The translations under genes and the position numbers were made by a program. This document shows positions 37,977-47,924 of a stretch of 64,000 nucleotides of DNA, piece after piece (position 1 is the stretch's first letter; every line of letters starts with the position of its first letter). Location of the stretch: contig JASJDM010000005.1 of assembly GCA_030065125.1 (NCBI GenBank), positions 1 to 64,000 of the forward strand, read 5' to 3'. Origin of the DNA: Lysobacterales bacterium (GTDB lineage Bacteria; Pseudomonadota; Gammaproteobacteria; Xanthomonadales; SZUA-38). The notes under the pieces are model-generated. The model did not search any database, had not been told where the DNA came from, and saw nothing but the letters and a program-made list of their open reading frames with translations.

Positions 37977-38402
37977 TCAGGGAAGGGCCACCGTCGCCGT
38001 TGCGCTTAGTGTTGTTTTTCCGTCATCGATCCGGGTTCTGAGCTTCAGACGCAGCCGCCGTTCCCCGTCTTCCTCAAAAATCCTGGAAACACGGCCACTG
38101 CAGGTCACCGTCGCATGCACCGGCGTAATCGCCATAAAGCGGGCTGAATAGGCCCGCAGCTGCTGCTGGGGGATCCATTCGGTCACCATTCGTCCCAGCA
38201 CCGCCATGGACAGCATGCCGTGGGCGATGACGTCGTCCAGTCCAGCCTGTTGAGCGAAGTCCGAGTCCACGTGAATCGGGTTATGGTCACCGGAGCCGCC
38301 ACAGTAAAGGGCCAGCACATGGCGGGTGACGGGACCAAAAGTCAGGGTCGGCAGTTCGTCGCCGACCTGCAGCTGGCCAAAATCAGGTGCCTGGCCGCTC
38401 AC
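37977..38402 (-). CDS. MaoC-like (R)-hydratase, catalytic hot-dog subunit
   Basis: This is a 141-residue single hot-dog domain. The hydratase-2 motif SGDHNPIHVD carries Asp39 and His44, expected to activate water for addition to an enoyl-CoA. It overlaps the preceding gene by four bases (ATGA), so the two small hot-dog proteins are translated together and probably form a heteromeric hydratase, as known for split MaoC systems in actinobacteria. The enoyl-CoA made by the adjacent dehydrogenase is a likely substrate. An itaconyl- or mesaconyl-CoA hydratase is an alternative. Confidence 0.85.
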   Translation of the reverse strand: MSGQAPDFGQLQVGDELPTLTFGPVTRHVLALYCGGSGDHNPIHVDSDFAQQAGLDDVIAHGMLSMAVLGRMVTEWIPQQQLRAYSARFMAITPVHATVTCSGRVSRIFEEDGERRLRLKLRTRIDDGKTTLSATATVALP

Positions 38403-38854
38403 GCCTGGGGCCTGCGCATGATGAGAGTGGTCCGGCGCTGCTGTACCTGTTCGCCCAGCTGGTTGGTTGCGGTGGCCACCAGTTCCATGAAGTCCATGGC
38501 GCCGCCCTTTTTCTCGTACATCTTGTCGATGCGGTCCTGCAGCGTAATGGTGTCACCGGCGAAAATCAGGCCCTGGTAGCTGAAGCTTTCTTCGCCGTGC
38601 AGCAGGTATCGATAGTCAATTCCAAGCTCTTCGGCGTCGGGACCGGTGCGGGGTGCCAGGGACCACAGGCAGGTGCCGAAGGATGGCGGCGCCAGGACCG
38701 AACGGTAGCCGGCCTGCCGGGCCGCTGCCTCGTCCAGGTAGATGTCCCGGGTTTCTCCGATCGCCTTGGCGAACAGCCGCAGCTGGCCCAGCTCCACCTG
38801 CACCGAGGCGGGTTCGGATACGTGTCCCAGGTATTCCCGATTGAAGATCGTCAT
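38399..38854 (-). CDS. MaoC N-terminal (FAS1-like dehydratase) hot-dog partner
   Basis: This is a 151-residue hot-dog domain of the MaoC_dehydrat_N type. Its features are LFAKAIGETRDIYLDEAAARQAGYRSVLAPPSFGT and a basic-tail segment QQRRTTLIMRR. It lacks the D-x4-H catalytic motif seen in its partner, so it is likely the substrate-binding half of a two-gene hydratase. It is the first gene of the minus-strand set and faces the tetR gene across 119 bases that contain two palindromic operators. No clear Shine-Dalgarno precedes the ATG at 38854. Confidence 0.8.
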   Translation of the reverse strand: MTIFNREYLGHVSEPASVQVELGQLRLFAKAIGETRDIYLDEAAARQAGYRSVLAPPSFGTCLWSLAPRTGPDAEELGIDYRYLLHGEESFSYQGLIFAGDTITLQDRIDKMYEKKGGAMDFMELVATATNQLGEQVQQRRTTLIMRRPQA

Positions 38855-38923
38855 GGATTGAGTACGAGACGGCCGGCTCCCGGCCGAGCGGCCCGTGCCA
38901 TCGATCTACACCAATAGTTGAGT

Positions 38924-38968
38924 TTACTCATGAGTAAGGTAATATGCCAATAACTTACCCACGGGTAA
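38924..38968. promoter_or_regulatory. Paired TetR operators
   Basis: Two 14-base perfect palindromes share the pattern TTACyCryGrGTAA: TTACTCATGAGTAA (38924-38937) and TTACCCACGGGTAA (38955-38968). They are 31 bases apart in the divergent spacer, and the second lies 5 bases from the tetR start. They are well placed to repress both directions. Confidence 0.75.
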
Positions 38969-38973
38969 CTTAG

Positions 38974-39612
38974 ATGTCAAATCCCAGCACCAGCGGTCGA
39001 CGAGCAGCCCGGCGTATCGGCGTGGATCAGGGCGCCGATTTCGAACAGCGGCGCCGGATTATCCTGCGGGAAGCGGCCCGGGCCTTTAACGAAAAAGGGG
39101 TGGAGAACACCTCCCTGGACGACATCGCTGCCCGGCTCAACGTCACCAAGCCGGCGCTGTATCACTACGTGTCCAGCAAAGATGAATTCGTTTCGCTCTG
39201 CCTGGCCCAGGCCATGGAGGACAACCAGCGTCTGCTCGAGGAGGCCGGGCAGCGCGGCGGAACGGGACTGGAGCAGCTCATCTACATCTTCGAGCGCTGG
39301 GTGCAGGGTGTGGTGTCGGATTTCGGCCGCAGCATTGTGCTGGTGGATCTGCGCACCCTCAGCGACGCCAGCCGCCGGGAACACCGCAAGGCCCAGCGGC
39401 AGCTGCTGCGCTCGGTGGAGTCCATCATTCAGCGGGGAATCGAGGACGGCTCGGTACGCCGCTGCAGTCCCGCCGTCATGGCGCTCAGCCTGATCGGCCT
39501 GTTCAATTCCCCGGCGCGCTGGTACCGGGAGGACGGTGGACTTAGTATCGAGGAAATTGCACAGGAGTTGATGGCCCTGCTGACCAATGGCGTGGCCGCC
39601 AGCCCCGAGTAA
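38974..39612 (+). CDS. TetR/AcrR-family transcriptional regulator
   Basis: This is a 212-residue regulator. The N-terminal HTH has ILREAARAFNEKGVENTSLDDIAARLNVTKPALYHYVSSKDEF, the classic TetR pattern, after a 25-residue basic tail. The C-terminal domain (about 85-205) should bind a ligand, possibly an acyl-CoA, and recalls TetR_C domains of fatty-acid regulators. Two matching palindromes precede the gene, suggesting autoregulation and control of the divergent MaoC-ACAD-racemase set. The lyase-mutase-carboxylase genes follow on the same strand after a 31-base gap and may share its transcript. Confidence 0.9.
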   Translation: MSNPSTSGRRAARRIGVDQGADFEQRRRIILREAARAFNEKGVENTSLDDIAARLNVTKPALYHYVSSKDEFVSLCLAQAMEDNQRLLEEAGQRGGTGLEQLIYIFERWVQGVVSDFGRSIVLVDLRTLSDASRREHRKAQRQLLRSVESIIQRGIEDGSVRRCSPAVMALSLIGLFNSPARWYREDGGLSIEEIAQELMALLTNGVAASPE

Positions 39613-39643
39613 GTCACACCGGCCCCAGAGGTTCAAACCCGAA

Positions 39644-40516
39644 ATGAGCATCCGTCCGCGGCGATCCGTCCTGTACATGCCGGGCTCCAACACGCGTGCC
39701 CTTGAAAAGGCCAGGACCCTGGCCGCTGACTGCGTGATCATGGACCTGGAAGACTCCGTGGCACCCGATGCCAAGGAACAGGCACGGGACAATGTCCTTC
39801 GTGCCCTGGAACGGGGCGGCTATGGCCGGCGCGAACGGGTGTTTCGCATCAATGGCCACGACACGCCATGGCACGCAGAAGACCTGGAGGCCGCCGCCCG
39901 CAGCGGTGCCGACGCAGTCCTGCTGCCCAAGGTCAGCACCGCCGAACAGGTGGGCCAGGCGGCCGAGAGCCTGGCCAGCCACGGCGCTCCCAGCGACCTG
40001 GGGCTTTGGGTGATGGCGGAAACCGCCGCCGGAATCCTGGACATGGACACCATTGCCGGCAGCCATCCAGCCCTGCAGGTCATCGTCATGGGCAATGCTG
40101 ACCTGGCCAGCGAACTGAGGATCGATCCAGGCCCGAACCGGGAGGGCCTGATTGGCCCCATGAGCCACTGTGTGCTGTCGGCCCGGGCCCATGGACTTGA
40201 TATACTGGACGGCGTTTCAGAAGACTTCAGCGACATGACGGCGTTTCGCGCTTCCTGCGAACAGGGACGGTCGCTGGGCTTCGATGGAAAGACGCTGATT
40301 CACCCCCGGCAGATAGACGCCGCCAATGACGTTTTTGGCGTGTCGGACCAGGCCATCGAGTCCGCCACAGCCGTTTGTGATGCGTGGCAGGCCGCCTTCG
40401 ACAAAGGTCGGGGTGTTGCCGTTCTCAATGGGCGTATGATCGAGCAACTGCACGCCGAATCAGCGCAGCGAACACTGGCCCTGGCAGAGGCCATCCGGGA
40501 GATGGAGAATGGCTGA
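39644..40516 (+). CDS. CitE-like CoA-ester lyase (malyl/citramalyl-CoA lyase family)
   Basis: This is a 290-residue HpcH/HpaI-type TIM-barrel protein. [18 protein letters not shown] and [20 protein letters not shown] open it (metal-binding acidic residues). [32 protein letters not shown] and [12 protein letters not shown] follow, which is CitE-like throughout. Family members cleave malyl-, beta-methylmalyl- or citramalyl-CoA, or hydrolyse malyl-CoA. It overlaps the methylmalonyl-CoA mutase gene by eight bases, a strong sign of linked function. The mitochondrial counterpart CLYBL is a citramalyl-CoA lyase that protects the B12-dependent mutase, and a similar job here is an inference. The start at 39644 follows CCAGAGG. 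Confidence 0.85.
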   Translation: MSIRPRRSVLYMPGSNTRALEKARTLAADCVIMDLEDSVAPDAKEQARDNVLRALERGGYGRRERVFRINGHDTPWHAEDLEAAARSGADAVLLPKVSTAEQVGQAAESLASHGAPSDLGLWVMAETAAGILDMDTIAGSHPALQVIVMGNADLASELRIDPGPNREGLIGPMSHCVLSARAHGLDILDGVSEDFSDMTAFRASCEQGRSLGFDGKTLIHPRQIDAANDVFGVSDQAIESATAVCDAWQAAFDKGRGVAVLNGRMIEQLHAESAQRTLALAEAIREMENG

Positions 40517-42659
40517 GAACAACACCCCACGCCAGCGATGGGATGAGCTGGCAACCCGGGAGCGCAAGGGGCGCTCACCCGACGATCTGGTCTGGCAAAC
40601 CCCGGAAGGCATTCCGGTGCAGCCGGTATACACCGCTGACGACCTGGCCGGCATGCAGCACCTGGACAGCCTGCCCGGATTCAAGCCATTCATACGCGGC
40701 CCCAGGGCCACCATGTACACGGGAAGACCCTGGACAGTGCGGCAGTACGCCGGATTTTCAACGGCGGAGGAATCCAACGCCTTCTACCGCAATAACCTGG
40801 CGGCGGGACAAACCGGCCTGTCGGTAGCCTTCGACCTGGCCACCCACCGGGGCTACGACTCGGACCACCCCCGGGTGGTGGGCGACGTGGGTAAAGCGGG
40901 AGTGGCCATCGACACCGTCGAGGACATGAAGATCCTGTTCGACGGTATCCCGCTGGACAAGATGTCTGTCTCCATGACCATGAACGGCGCGGTGATCCCG
41001 ATCATGGCCATGTACATCATTGCCGCCGAGGAGCAGGGCGTCAGCCAGCAGCAGCTGGCCGGCACACTGCAGAACGACATTCTCAAAGAATTCATGGTGC
41101 GCAACACCTATATCTACCCGCCCCAGCCCTCCATGCGCATCGTGGCCGACATCATCGGCTTCACTGCCCACCACATGCCGCGCTACAACTCGGTATCCAT
41201 CTCCGGCTACCACATGCAGGAGGCCGGAGCCACGGCGGTACAGGAGCTGGGCTTTACCATCGCCGACGGCATTGAATACGTACGCGCGGCCCTGGCCAGC
41301 GGGTTGAAGGTGGATGAGTTTGCGCCGCGGCTGTCGTTCTTCTTCGGCATCGGCATGAACTTCTTCATGGAGGCGGCCAAGCTGCGTGCGGCCCGCCTGC
41401 TGTGGGCCCAGCTGATGGAAGAGCTGTTTCAGCCGGAGAACCCCAAATCGCTGATGCTGCGGACCCACTGCCAGACCTCAGGAGTCAGTCTGACCAGCCA
41501 GGATCCCTACAACAACATCATCCGCACGACGGTGGAGGCGCTGGCCGCGGCCCTGGGCGGAACCCAGTCCCTGCACACCAATTCCTTCGACGAAGCCCTG
41601 GCGCTGCCGACCCCGTTTTCCGCCCAGATTGCCCGCAATACGCAACTGGTGCTGCAGGAGGAAACGGGCGTCACCCGGGTGGTTGATCCCCTGGCCGGGT
41701 CCTACTACGTGGAAAGCCTGACCGCGTCCCTGGTCGCCGAAGCCCGCAAGCTCTTCGACGAGGTGGAGGAACTGGGGGGCATGACCAAGGCGGTGGAATC
41801 CGGCATGCCCAAGCTGCGCATCGAGCAGGCCGCCGCACTGCGCCAGGCCCGCATCGACCGCGGTGAAGAAGTCATCGTCGGAGTTAACAAGTTTCAGCGG
41901 GACGATGAACCCGATATCGACGTGCTGGACATCGACAACACCGCGGTGCGCGAGTCTCAGATCGAGCGGCTGACCCGAGTCCGCGCCGAGCGCGACGAGA
42001 CCGCCTGCCAGGTGGCCCTGGACGCCCTGACTGCCGCCGCTGAAAACGAAACCGGCAACCTGCTGGATCTGGCCCTTGATGCGGCCCGGACTCGGGCCAG
42101 CGTGGGAGAGATCTCCGGCGCCCTGGAAAAAATTTACGGGAGGCACACCGCCGTGACCCAGTCCATCAGCGGAGTGTATGGATCCGCCTACGAAGACGAC
42201 GCGGATTTCGCCAGTATCCAGGCGGAAATCGACGAGTTTGCCCGCGGCGAAGGCCGTCGTCCCAGGATGCTGGTGGTAAAGCTGGGACAGGATGGCCATG
42301 ACCGGGGCGCCAAGGTGATTGCCACGGCATTTGCCGACCTGGGCTTTGACGTGGATATCGGGCCGCTGTTCCAGACCCCGGAGGAGGCCGCACGGCACGC
42401 GGTGGAAAACGACGTTCACGTGGTGGGCGTGTCCTCCCAGGCAGCCGGCCACAAAACTCTCGTTCCCCAGCTGATCGAGGCACTGAAAGCCAACAACGCT
42501 GAAGATATCCTGGTGGTATGCGGCGGGGTCATCCCGCCAAAAGATCACGCGACGCTGAGAGCGGGAGGTGTAGCCGCCGTGTTCGGCCCGGGCACCAACA
42601 TCCCGGCTGCCGCGCGGGACGTCATCCGGCTGATCCAGCAGCGCCAGAAAGCCGCCTGA
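40509..42659 (+). CDS. mcm: Methylmalonyl-CoA mutase
   Basis: This is a 716-residue adenosylcobalamin enzyme that interconverts methylmalonyl-CoA and succinyl-CoA. The N-terminal barrel has [29 protein letters not shown] and [13 protein letters not shown]. The C-terminal B12 domain has the base-off motif [10 protein letters not shown] with His597 as cobalt ligand. Length matches the single-gene large-subunit type. The accessory GTPase MeaB, both propionyl-CoA carboxylase subunits and the epimerase are encoded downstream, so the whole propionyl-CoA to succinyl-CoA path is here. Its start lies inside the lyase gene, with GGAG-like bases before it. Confidence 0.96.
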   Translation: MAENNTPRQRWDELATRERKGRSPDDLVWQTPEGIPVQPVYTADDLAGMQHLDSLPGFKPFIRGPRATMYTGRPWTVRQYAGFSTAEESNAFYRNNLAAGQTGLSVAFDLATHRGYDSDHPRVVGDVGKAGVAIDTVEDMKILFDGIPLDKMSVSMTMNGAVIPIMAMYIIAAEEQGVSQQQLAGTLQNDILKEFMVRNTYIYPPQPSMRIVADIIGFTAHHMPRYNSVSISGYHMQEAGATAVQELGFTIADGIEYVRAALASGLKVDEFAPRLSFFFGIGMNFFMEAAKLRAARLLWAQLMEELFQPENPKSLMLRTHCQTSGVSLTSQDPYNNIIRTTVEALAAALGGTQSLHTNSFDEALALPTPFSAQIARNTQLVLQEETGVTRVVDPLAGSYYVESLTASLVAEARKLFDEVEELGGMTKAVESGMPKLRIEQAAALRQARIDRGEEVIVGVNKFQRDDEPDIDVLDIDNTAVRESQIERLTRVRAERDETACQVALDALTAAAENETGNLLDLALDAARTRASVGEISGALEKIYGRHTAVTQSISGVYGSAYEDDADFASIQAEIDEFARGEGRRPRMLVVKLGQDGHDRGAKVIATAFADLGFDVDIGPLFQTPEEAARHAVENDVHVVGVSSQAAGHKTLVPQLIEALKANNAEDILVVCGGVIPPKDHATLRAGGVAAVFGPGTNIPAAARDVIRLIQQRQKAA

Positions 42660-42692
42660 GCCAAAAACGACAACAGCAAAAGAAACAAGCCT

Positions 42693-44225
42693 ATGAAGGA
42701 CATCATCCAGCAGCTTGCTGACAAGCGGGCCGCGGCCAAACTGGGCGGCGGTCAGCGCCGCATCGACTCCCAGCACGCCAAAGGCAAACTCACCGCCAGG
42801 GAGCGCATCGAGCTTCTGCTGGACCCGGGCAGCTTCGAAGAATGGGACATGTTCAAGGAGCACCGCTGCACCGATTTCGGCATGGCCGAGCAGAAGGTGC
42901 CCGGCGACGGCGTCGTGATCGGCTACGGCACCATCAACGGGCGGCTGGTGTTTGTGTTCAGCCAGGATTTCACTGTGTTCGGCGGCTCTCTGTCCGAGGC
43001 CCACGCGGAGAAGATCTGCAAGATCATGGACCAGGCCATGAAAGTAGGCGCGCCAGTGATCGGTCTGAACGACTCCGGTGGTGCGCGCATCCAGGAGGGC
43101 GTGGCCTCCCTGGGGGGCTACGCCGAGGTCTTCCAGCGCAACGTCATGGCCTCGGGCGTGATCCCGCAGATTTCCCTGATCATGGGGCCCTGCGCCGGCG
43201 GCGCGGTGTACTCCCCGGCCATGACCGACTTCATCTTCATGGTCAAGGACACGTCATACATGTTCGTCACCGGTCCGGACGTGGTCAAAACCGTCACCCA
43301 CGAGGTAGTGACCGCCGAGGACCTGGGCGGCGCGGTGACCCACACCTCGCGATCCGGCGTAGCCGACCTGGCCCTGGAAAACGACCTGGAGGCCCTGCTC
43401 AACACCCGCCGGTTTTTCAGCTTCCTGCCCGCCAACAATCGGGAAAAGCCGCCGCACCGACCCACCGACGATCCGGCCAGCCGGATCATTCCGTCCCTGG
43501 ACAGCCTGGTTCCCGAGGATGCCACCAAGCCCTACGACATCAAGGAGCTGATCGTGAAAGTGGCCGACGAAGGCGACTTTTTCGAACTGCAGCCGGACTA
43601 CGCCCAGAATATCGTGATCGGGTTCATCCGATTGGAAGGTCACAGCGTCGGCGTGGTGGCCAACCAGCCCATGGTGCTGGCGGGTTGCCTGGACATCGAC
43701 TCGTCGCGAAAGGGTGGACGATTTGTCCGCTTCTGCGACGCCTTCAATATCCCTATCCTGACTCTGGTCGACGTGCCCGGATTCATGCCCGGAACCGCCC
43801 AGGAGTACGGCGGCATCATCAAGCAGGGTGCCAAGCTGTTGTATGCCTATGCTGAAGCCACCGTACCCAAGGTCACTCTGATCACCCGCAAGGCCTACGG
43901 TGGCGCGTATGACGTGATGTCCTCCAAGCACCTGCGGGGCGATGTGAACTTCGCGTGGCCCAGCGCTGAGATCGCGGTCATGGGGTCCAAGGGAGCGGTG
44001 GAAATCATTTTCCGCAAGGACATCGGCGACGCCGACAAGATCCAGCAGCGCACCGACCAGTACCAGGAGAAGTTCGCCAACCCGTTCATCGCCAGCAACC
44101 GGGGCTACGTGGACGACGTGGTTACGCCCCGCTCCACCCGGGTTCGAATCTGCCGGTCGTTTGCCATGCTGCGGGACAAGGAACTGGAAAACCCCTGGCG
44201 CAAGCACGGCAACATCCCGCTCTGA
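42693..44225 (+). CDS. pccB: Propionyl-CoA carboxylase beta subunit
   Basis: This is the 510-residue carboxyltransferase subunit, which moves CO2 from biotin to propionyl-CoA. The crotonase-like halves show [14 protein letters not shown] and the [14 protein letters not shown] oxyanion-hole segment, then [28 protein letters not shown] in the second half with [10 protein letters not shown]. It lies 33 bases after the mutase and 33 before pccA. Acetyl-CoA carboxylase activity cannot be excluded by sequence alone, but the context with mutase, MeaB and epimerase favours propionyl-CoA. Confidence 0.95.
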   Translation: MKDIIQQLADKRAAAKLGGGQRRIDSQHAKGKLTARERIELLLDPGSFEEWDMFKEHRCTDFGMAEQKVPGDGVVIGYGTINGRLVFVFSQDFTVFGGSLSEAHAEKICKIMDQAMKVGAPVIGLNDSGGARIQEGVASLGGYAEVFQRNVMASGVIPQISLIMGPCAGGAVYSPAMTDFIFMVKDTSYMFVTGPDVVKTVTHEVVTAEDLGGAVTHTSRSGVADLALENDLEALLNTRRFFSFLPANNREKPPHRPTDDPASRIIPSLDSLVPEDATKPYDIKELIVKVADEGDFFELQPDYAQNIVIGFIRLEGHSVGVVANQPMVLAGCLDIDSSRKGGRFVRFCDAFNIPILTLVDVPGFMPGTAQEYGGIIKQGAKLLYAYAEATVPKVTLITRKAYGGAYDVMSSKHLRGDVNFAWPSAEIAVMGSKGAVEIIFRKDIGDADKIQQRTDQYQEKFANPFIASNRGYVDDVVTPRSTRVRICRSFAMLRDKELENPWRKHGNIPL

Positions 44226-44258
44226 TCTCCCAGCAGGCAAAACGAACACAGGCACAAC

Positions 44259-46244
44259 ATGTTCAAAAAAATCCTGATTGCAAATCGCGGCGAAATCGCC
44301 TGCCGGGTCATCAAGACCGCCCGCAAAATGGGCATCCCGACGGTGGCGGTGTACTCCGAAGCCGATCGCCAGGCGCTGCACGTGAAGATGGCCGACGAGG
44401 CGGTGTACATCGGCCCCGCGCCATCGGCAGAAAGCTACCTGGTCATCGACAACATCATCAATGCCTGCCGGGAAACCGGGGCCGACGCTGTTCACCCGGG
44501 CTACGGGTTCCTGTCGGAAAACGCGGCCTTCACCGAGGCCCTGGCCAAGGCGGGCATCACCTTCATTGGCCCCGAGGCCCACGCCATCACCATGATGGGA
44601 GACAAGATCACCTCCAAGAAGCTGGCCGCCGACGCCGGCGTCAATACCATCCCGGGATACCAGGGCATTATTGAAAGCGCTGACCACGCGGCAGAGATCG
44701 CCAGCGAGATCGGTTACCCGGTCATGCTCAAGGCCAGCGCCGGGGGCGGCGGCAAGGGCATGCGGGTGGTCTGGAACGAAGAGGAATGCCGTGACGGCTT
44801 TGTCCGTGCCAGCAACGAAGCCAAATCCAGCTTCGGCGACGACCGGGTACTGGCGGAAAAGTTTATCGAGGAGCCCCGCCACATCGAGATCCAGGTCATG
44901 GCTGACGCCCACGGCAATGCGATTTACCTGAACGAGCGCGAATGCTCCATTCAGCGGCGCCACCAGAAGGTCATCGAGGAAGCGCCCTCCCCGTTCCTGG
45001 ATCCGGAAACCCGCACAGCCATGGGCGATCAGGCGGTGGCCCTGGCCAAGGCGGTGGACTACCGCTCAGCAGGAACCGTGGAGTTCATCGTGGACTCCAG
45101 CAAGAACTTTTACTTCCTGGAAATGAACACCCGCCTGCAGGTTGAGCACCCCATCACCGAATACATCACCGGCCAGGACCTGGTGGAGCTGATGATTCGG
45201 GTGGCGGCCGGCGAAGAACTGCCCCTGAGCCAGGCCGACGTCCCGATCAACGGCTGGGCGGTGGAGGCCCGGGTTTACGCGGAAGACCCGTTCCGCAATT
45301 TCATGCCCTCCATCGGGCGGCTGGCTCACTACATTCCTCCCGAGGAGACCGACAGGGTTCGCGTGGACACCGGCATTGAAGAAGGCTCGGAAGTCTCCAT
45401 GTTCTACGACCCCATGATCGCCAAACTGGTGACCTGGGGCGCCGACCGGGCCGAGGCCATCGCCAACATGCAGGAGGCCCTGGACCGTTATTACATTCGC
45501 GGCGTGGCCCACAACATCAGCTTTCTCAACGCCGTGCTGGCCCACCCGCGCTTCGACGAGGGTCGTATTACCACCAACTTCATTGCCGAAGAGTACCCCG
45601 ACGGCTTTCACGCCGAAGACGTGGTGCCCGACGACCCGGGTCTCCCCATTGCCATGGCCGCCATGGCGCACCGGGCGCTGATCGACCGGGCTGCCCGCAT
45701 CAGCGGCCAGCTGGCCGGCCACGAGCGCAAGGTGGGCAGGTCTTTCGTGGTGCTGGCCGGCGGCGAAAACCATGCCGTTGAGGTGACCCCGGCTGACGAT
45801 GGCTACGAGGTGAGCCTGGATGGACACGAGTACCGGATCAGCACCGGCTGGCGTCTGGGTGAGCCGCTCATCTTCGCCGAGGTGAATGGCGAACCGGTGT
45901 GTTTCCAGTTCGACCGCGCCGGCGTTCACTACCGCCTGTCCCGGCGGGGCAGCCAGATCGACGCGTTGGTGGTATCGCCGCGCACGGCGGAACTGGCCTC
46001 GCTGATGCCGGAAAAGGTAGCGCCCGACCTGTCCCGGTTCCTGCTTTCCCCCATGCCGGGGCTGCTGGTGCGCCTGTCCGCCGGTACCGGTGACGAGGTC
46101 AAGGCCGGAGAAGAACTGGCGGTGGTGGAAGCCATGAAAATGGAAAACAGCCTGCGCGCCTCTGAAGACGTGAAGATTGCCAAGGTGCTGGCCGAGGAAG
46201 GCCAGAGCCTGGTGGTGGATCAGCCCATCCTCGAATTCGAGTGA
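44259..46244 (+). CDS. pccA: Propionyl-CoA carboxylase alpha subunit (biotin carboxylase plus BCCP)
   Basis: This is a 661-residue biotin-dependent carboxylase subunit. It has an N-terminal biotin carboxylase domain (KKILIANRGEIACRVI; ATP-grasp segment KASAGGGGKGMRVV; EMNTRLQVEHPITE), a linker/BT region (about 460-580) and a C-terminal biotinyl domain with Lys627 in EAMKMENS. It carboxylates biotin with ATP and bicarbonate and partners PccB. It overlaps meaB by four bases (GTGA). Chain length and order are those of bacterial PCC/MCC-type alpha subunits. Confidence 0.95.
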   Translation: MFKKILIANRGEIACRVIKTARKMGIPTVAVYSEADRQALHVKMADEAVYIGPAPSAESYLVIDNIINACRETGADAVHPGYGFLSENAAFTEALAKAGITFIGPEAHAITMMGDKITSKKLAADAGVNTIPGYQGIIESADHAAEIASEIGYPVMLKASAGGGGKGMRVVWNEEECRDGFVRASNEAKSSFGDDRVLAEKFIEEPRHIEIQVMADAHGNAIYLNERECSIQRRHQKVIEEAPSPFLDPETRTAMGDQAVALAKAVDYRSAGTVEFIVDSSKNFYFLEMNTRLQVEHPITEYITGQDLVELMIRVAAGEELPLSQADVPINGWAVEARVYAEDPFRNFMPSIGRLAHYIPPEETDRVRVDTGIEEGSEVSMFYDPMIAKLVTWGADRAEAIANMQEALDRYYIRGVAHNISFLNAVLAHPRFDEGRITTNFIAEEYPDGFHAEDVVPDDPGLPIAMAAMAHRALIDRAARISGQLAGHERKVGRSFVVLAGGENHAVEVTPADDGYEVSLDGHEYRISTGWRLGEPLIFAEVNGEPVCFQFDRAGVHYRLSRRGSQIDALVVSPRTAELASLMPEKVAPDLSRFLLSPMPGLLVRLSAGTGDEVKAGEELAVVEAMKMENSLRASEDVKIAKVLAEEGQSLVVDQPILEFE

Positions 46245-47236
46245 GCGCCGACCCGGAACAACTGGCCCGGGGCATCCTCGCCGGCGACCGCCGCGCCCTG
46301 GCCCGGGGCATTACCCTGCTGGAATCCTCCCGGGATGCCGACCGCGAACCCGGTGACCAGCTGCTGGAGCGGCTGGTGCCGCATTCCGGCCGGTCCATCC
46401 GGGTTGGTATTTCCGGCGTCCCCGGGGTCGGTAAGTCTACCTTTATCGAGAGCTTTGGCATTCACGCCATCAACCAGGGGCATCGGGTCGCTGTGCTGGC
46501 GGTGGATCCGTCGTCCGCCCTGAGCGGCGGCTCGATCCTGGGCGACAAGACCCGCATGTCCACCCTTTCCGCCAGCCTGGATGCATTTATCCGCCCCTCC
46601 CCCGCCGGCGGCACCCTCGGCGGCGTTGCGCGGAACACCCGGGAAACCATGATCCTGGTGGAAGCGGCTGGATTTGACGTGGTGCTGGTGGAGACCGTGG
46701 GGGTGGGTCAGTCGGAGACCGCGGTGGCGGAAATGACCGATTTCTTCATGCTCATGCTGCTGCCGGGCGGCGGCGACGAACTGCAGGGTATCAAGCGGGG
46801 CATCATTGAACTGGCCGACCTGGTGGTGGTGAACAAGGCTGACGGCGACCTGACTGCGGCTGCCGGGCGGGCCGCCGCGGAGTATCGCAACGCCCTGGGA
46901 TTCCTCCATCCCAGGCACCGGGACTGGCAGGTCCAGGTGCTGACCTGCTCGGCCACGCAGCAACAGGGCATCAACGGAATCTGGTCGGCCATGACCGAAT
47001 TCCGGGACCAGATGACCGCCAGCGGCACCCTGGAGCGGGCCCGGTCAGTCCACGCCCAGCGATGGTTGTGGGACGAAATCTCGGAAAACCTGATGGAACT
47101 GCTGCGCGAAGATCCCCATATGAACAGCAGGGTCCAGGAACTGGAACAGGCCGTCGCCCAGGGCAAGTCGCCACCGCGGGTCGCGGCCCGGGAAGTGCTG
47201 AACCTGTTCACGAATGCGCGAGAGGGTAAAGAATGA
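46241..47236 (+). CDS. meaB: MeaB, methylmalonyl-CoA mutase GTPase chaperone
   Basis: This is a 331-residue G3E-family P-loop GTPase that helps load and protect the cobalamin of methylmalonyl-CoA mutase. The P-loop GVPGVGKSTFIE, the Walker B region DVVLVETVGVGQSE and the NKADGD motif are intact. The N-terminal arm and the C-terminal dimer helices are present. GTG start at 46241 overlaps pccA, and its stop overlaps the epimerase start (ATGA), so the three genes are translationally coupled. Confidence 0.93.
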   Translation: MSADPEQLARGILAGDRRALARGITLLESSRDADREPGDQLLERLVPHSGRSIRVGISGVPGVGKSTFIESFGIHAINQGHRVAVLAVDPSSALSGGSILGDKTRMSTLSASLDAFIRPSPAGGTLGGVARNTRETMILVEAAGFDVVLVETVGVGQSETAVAEMTDFFMLMLLPGGGDELQGIKRGIIELADLVVVNKADGDLTAAAGRAAAEYRNALGFLHPRHRDWQVQVLTCSATQQQGINGIWSAMTEFRDQMTASGTLERARSVHAQRWLWDEISENLMELLREDPHMNSRVQELEQAVAQGKSPPRVAAREVLNLFTNAREGKE

Positions 47237-47637
47237 TTGGAAAGCTCAACCACGTAGCGATCGTGGTCCCCGACCTGGAGCAGGCCTCCGCGGTGTATCG
47301 CGATACCCTGGGTGCCACGGTATCCAACCCCCAGGACCTGCCGGACCACGGCGTGACCACCGTGTTCGTGGAACTGCCCAATACCAAGATCGAGCTGCTG
47401 CACCCGCTGGGTGAGAACTCGCCGATCGCGAAGTTCCTGGAGAAAAACACCAGCGGCGGCATGCACCACGTGTGCTACGAAGTGGAAGACATCATCGCGG
47501 CCCGGGACCACCTCAAAGCCCAGGGCGCCCGAGTGCTGGGTAACGGTGAACCCCGCACCGGCGCCCACGGCAAGCCGGTGCTGTTTCTGCACCCTAAAGA
47601 CTTCTGCGGCACGTTGGTCGAAATTGAGGAGGTCTGA
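47233..47637 (+). CDS. mce: Methylmalonyl-CoA epimerase
   Basis: This is a 134-residue vicinal-oxygen-chelate fold enzyme that interconverts (S)- and (R)-methylmalonyl-CoA, linking carboxylase and mutase. Metal ligands are seen as His in KLNHVAIVVPDLE, His in SGGMHHVCYEVEDI and Glu in GTLVEIEEV at the C-terminus. It is the last gene of the operon. REP-like repeats begin about 45 bases after its stop. Confidence 0.93.
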   Translation: MIGKLNHVAIVVPDLEQASAVYRDTLGATVSNPQDLPDHGVTTVFVELPNTKIELLHPLGENSPIAKFLEKNTSGGMHHVCYEVEDIIAARDHLKAQGARVLGNGEPRTGAHGKPVLFLHPKDFCGTLVEIEEV

Positions 47638-47683
47638 TGAAGGCACTCGTCCAGAGTGCCTTCGATGACCTCTCCTTAAAAAC

Positions 47684-47890
47684 GTCATCCCGGACCCCGA
47701 TCCGGGATCCATCTGATTACACGAAGGTGCCTTCGTTTAGGCCTGCATACCCCACACGAGCGCAACCATCGTCCGTGACACCATCAAGGGCTTGCGTAAT
47801 TGAACGAAGCCTCCGATCAAGCCATTGCCCGGATCGAAGGCCATACAGACCCGCCTCTCAGATGGATCCTGAATCAAGTTCAGGATGACG
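47684..47890. repeat. REP-like pair in opposite orientation
   Basis: A GTCATCCCGGACCCC...TCCGGGATCCATCTG unit at about 47684-47715 is followed by the inverted unit GATGGATCCTGAATCAAG...CAGGATGACG at about 47861-47890. Both share the GTCATCC...GGATCCATC ends seen again at 56.5-57.0 kb. A degenerate third half (ACTCGATTCAGGATTCAGG) lies at 47902-47920. Such doublets commonly sit at operon ends. Confidence 0.7.
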
Positions 47891-47924
47891 GGCGAGTGGG
47901 ACTCGATTCAGGATTCAGGTTGGT

